The notes under the pieces are model-generated. The model was not told the DNA's origin. It saw only the letters and a program-made list of their open reading frames with translations, and searched no databases. 7,437 nucleotides of DNA, taken from Candidatus Melainabacteria bacterium. GTDB lineage: Bacteria > Cyanobacteriota > Vampirovibrionia > Obscuribacterales > Obscuribacteraceae. This document shows positions 6,384 to 7,437 of this stretch, in pieces. The translations under genes and the position numbers were made by a program. The stretch spans positions 1-7,437 of the forward strand of contig PSRH01000083.1 of the NCBI GenBank assembly GCA_003175915.1. The letters run 5' to 3'. Each line of letters opens with the position of its first letter. Within the stretch, counting starts at the first letter, position 1.

Positions 6384-6411
6384 TGTATAGGGTTTAACGG
6401 ATTAATTGCAA
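6384..6411 (-). promoter_or_regulatory. Candidate promoter of the hydrolase two-gene unit
   Basis: In the 88-nt gap between the zinc-ribbon gene and the hydrolase, the minus strand reads TTGCAA (6411-6406), 16 nt, then TATACA (6389-6384). Each box matches the sigma-70 consensus partly. Transcription would begin near 6377, leaving a leader of about 38 nt that includes AGGAGG. No terminator hairpin followed by a T-run is seen in the gap, so read-through from the zinc-ribbon gene is also possible. Confidence 0.33.
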
Positions 6412-6427
6412 TCTCTGCCTGGGCAAA

Positions 6428-6607
6428 TTAGTCTTCGTCTTCCTCGTCCTTAACGGCGGGCTGGACCACTAACGACTCAGGTCGGTCGCAGCCACATTTC
6501 GGACAAGCTAACTTTGCCGGTTGCAGGTAGAAGAACTGAGCGTCACAGACTGTGCAGATGTACTCTTGGGCTTCCTGAACGTATCTTTCAGTAGATTTAC
6601 GTGACAT
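6428..6607 (-). CDS. 59-residue zinc-ribbon protein with acidic C-terminal tail
   Basis: A short gene found by reading the minus strand: ATG at 6607-6605, TAA at 6430-6428, with AAGGAG (6618-6623) 10 nt upstream. The product has a basic start (MSRKSTERY), then YICTVCDAQF (Cys18, Cys21), a 13-residue spacer, and CPKCGC (Cys35, Cys38, Cys40). It ends in the acidic tail KDEEDED. Two CxxC knuckles with a Gly after the second pair are the layout of a rubredoxin-like or zinc-ribbon domain. The spacing is too short and the aromatic pattern wrong for true rubredoxin, so zinc binding is more likely than iron redox. Its role is unknown; such microproteins often act in protein-protein contacts or nucleic acid binding. 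The ribosome binding site, metal ligands and clean start and stop make it a convincing gene despite its size. Confidence 0.8.
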   Translation of the reverse strand: MSRKSTERYVQEAQEYICTVCDAQFFYLQPAKLACPKCGCDRPESLVVQPAVKDEEDED

Positions 6608-6617
6608 TTGGTTTTTG

Positions 6618-6623
6618 CTCCTT
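6618..6623 (-). promoter_or_regulatory. Ribosome binding site of the zinc-ribbon gene
   Basis: The minus strand reads AAGGAG, 10 nt before the ATG at 6607-6605. It supports this short frame as a real gene. Confidence 0.6.
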
Positions 6624-6702
6624 GGTTAGTGGTAGCAGCGCAAATAGCCAGTTGGTCCTTTCATCTTAAAAACTGAATTGTCCGAGAGTCCTCTGAGTCT
6701 TA

Positions 6703-6731
6703 AATATAAAGCCAATTAGGCGGGTATTCAA
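6703..6731 (-). promoter_or_regulatory. Candidate promoter of the zinc-ribbon gene
   Basis: The minus strand reads TTGAAT (6731-6726), exactly 17 nt, then TATATT (6708-6703), a fair sigma-70-like pair with ideal spacing. The -35 box overlaps the stop codon of the phosphoribosyltransferase-family gene. A transcript from here would have a leader of about 90 nt before the zinc-ribbon ATG. I see no convincing rho-independent terminator in the 120-nt gap (6608-6727), so co-transcription with the upstream gene cannot be excluded. Confidence 0.4.
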
Positions 6732-7423
6732 GTAACCGCCACGTCGTGTGCTTTCAATTCCTCTTCCTTTGCTTGCTTAATTGCTTTGATTACACCTTCG
6801 TCTTCCACCTGATCGAAGTCCAGGTAAAACTGACCAATCGCAGCAAAATCGAAGAGGATGTGTAGCGCAATGATTTGATCGCAACTCTTCTTGAGGAGCA
6901 TGTAAGCCCCATGGGACATGACTGGTGTGGCAATGATTACTTCATGGGCACCACGGTGCCGGGCACTTTCGATGGCGGCCAGAACGGTCATCCCGGTTGC
7001 GATACCGTCGTCGACGATAATCACTTGCTTGTCCTGCATGGTCGGGCGGTCCGAGACGCCGGCGGACTTTAGCCAGTACTCTTCCTGAGCCCTGGTCTTG
7101 TCGATCAAATATTGCCTCTGGGAGGCAATATACGCTTCATCAATACACAGCAAGCGGACCAGTTCATCATTAATGGTTACCACTCCATCGCTGGTCACTG
7201 CTCCCACGGCAAGCTCCGGTTGCTCCGGGGCGCCGATCTTTTTCGAGGCGATTAAATCCAGGTGACTGCCCAGCATGCGGGCCACTTCAAAGGCAACAGA
7301 AACGCCGCCGCGCGGTAAGCCCACTACTATCAACTGGCGAGGATTAAACCGCGTATCTTGGCTGATCGCTTGCCAAACATGGCGAGCTAAAAGGAAACCA
7401 GCGTGTTGACGGTTTCTAAACAT
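6728..7423 (-). CDS. Phosphoribosyltransferase-family protein (type I PRTase fold)
   Basis: A 231-residue cytoplasmic protein with the PRPP-binding loop VIIVDDGIATGMT (residues 134-146), the hallmark of type I phosphoribosyltransferases. Other conserved parts are MFRNRQHAG at the start, VGLPRGGVSVAFEVA (34-48), KKIGAPEQPELAVGAV (61-76) and, near the end, AIGQFYLDFDQVEDEGV (195-211). These match the widespread stand-alone 'phosphoribosyltransferase' group that is often found next to dienelactone hydrolase, phosphatase or stress genes. Its substrate is not established, and it is not one of the classical purine or pyrimidine salvage enzymes. The ATG at 7423-7421 is preceded by AAGGA about 6 nt upstream, and the N-terminus fits family members, so the gene is complete even though the window ends just beyond it. 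Its only close downstream neighbour is the zinc-ribbon gene, 120 nt away. Confidence 0.9.
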   Translation of the reverse strand: MFRNRQHAGFLLARHVWQAISQDTRFNPRQLIVVGLPRGGVSVAFEVARMLGSHLDLIASKKIGAPEQPELAVGAVTSDGVVTINDELVRLLCIDEAYIASQRQYLIDKTRAQEEYWLKSAGVSDRPTMQDKQVIIVDDGIATGMTVLAAIESARHRGAHEVIIATPVMSHGAYMLLKKSCDQIIALHILFDFAAIGQFYLDFDQVEDEGVIKAIKQAKEEELKAHDVAVT

Positions 7424-7437
7424 TCCGCTTCCTTCTT

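Noticed and set aside
6678..6700. GAGAGTCCTCTGAG patch downstream of the PRTase gene, considered as a terminator stem.
   Set aside because: The complementary arms leave a loop of only about 2 nt and no T-run follows directly on the minus strand.
1..7437. Mobile element, CRISPR, defence system or biosynthetic cluster.
   Set aside because: No transposase, integrase, repeat array, terminal inverted repeats or tRNA-like attachment site was seen. Most genes are ordinary housekeeping or small metabolic genes.

Overview
The window is a gene-dense stretch of a bacterial chromosome with roughly balanced base composition and mixed ATG, GTG and TTG starts. Nearly all genes lie on the minus strand. It holds a complete hom-thrC-thrB block plus the 5' end of an aspartokinase gene, a phosphatase-like gene, two proteins I cannot place in a family, a lipoprotein-type alpha/beta hydrolase, a tiny zinc-ribbon protein and a phosphoribosyltransferase-family protein. 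No tRNA, rRNA, insertion sequence, CRISPR array or phage gene is visible. The predicted lipoprotein and secreted protein suit a free-living bacterium. The lineage cannot be fixed from these genes; a relative of the non-photosynthetic Cyanobacteria (Melainabacteria-like) is only a weak guess.

Region 1 (1-3447, minus strand) is an aspartate-family amino acid operon read in the order hom, thrC, thrB, lysC. Every junction is a short overlap: 8 or 11 nt, 4 nt and 8 nt. The genes are therefore almost certainly one transcript with coupled translation. Together they encode the committed entry step (aspartokinase) and the three steps from aspartate semialdehyde to threonine; aspartate semialdehyde dehydrogenase is not in the window. 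A candidate promoter and a good ribosome binding site lie just before hom.

Region 2 (3557-4110) has a low-molecular-weight protein tyrosine phosphatase-like gene upstream of hom and a short divergent promoter region. Region 3 (4111-4935, plus strand) is a lone gene for an exported protein of unknown function. It converges on Region 4 with only 7 bp between stop codons.

Region 4 (4943-6339, minus strand) is a two-gene unit: a BD-FAE/HSL-like alpha/beta hydrolase with a lipoprotein-like signal, then a small unknown protein whose ATG overlaps the hydrolase stop (ATGA). Region 5 (6428-7423, minus strand) holds a 59-residue zinc-ribbon protein and a stand-alone phosphoribosyltransferase-family protein. 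No obviously novel multi-gene system is present. The least explained items are the hydrolase-linked 153-residue protein, the exported orphan and the zinc-ribbon microprotein.
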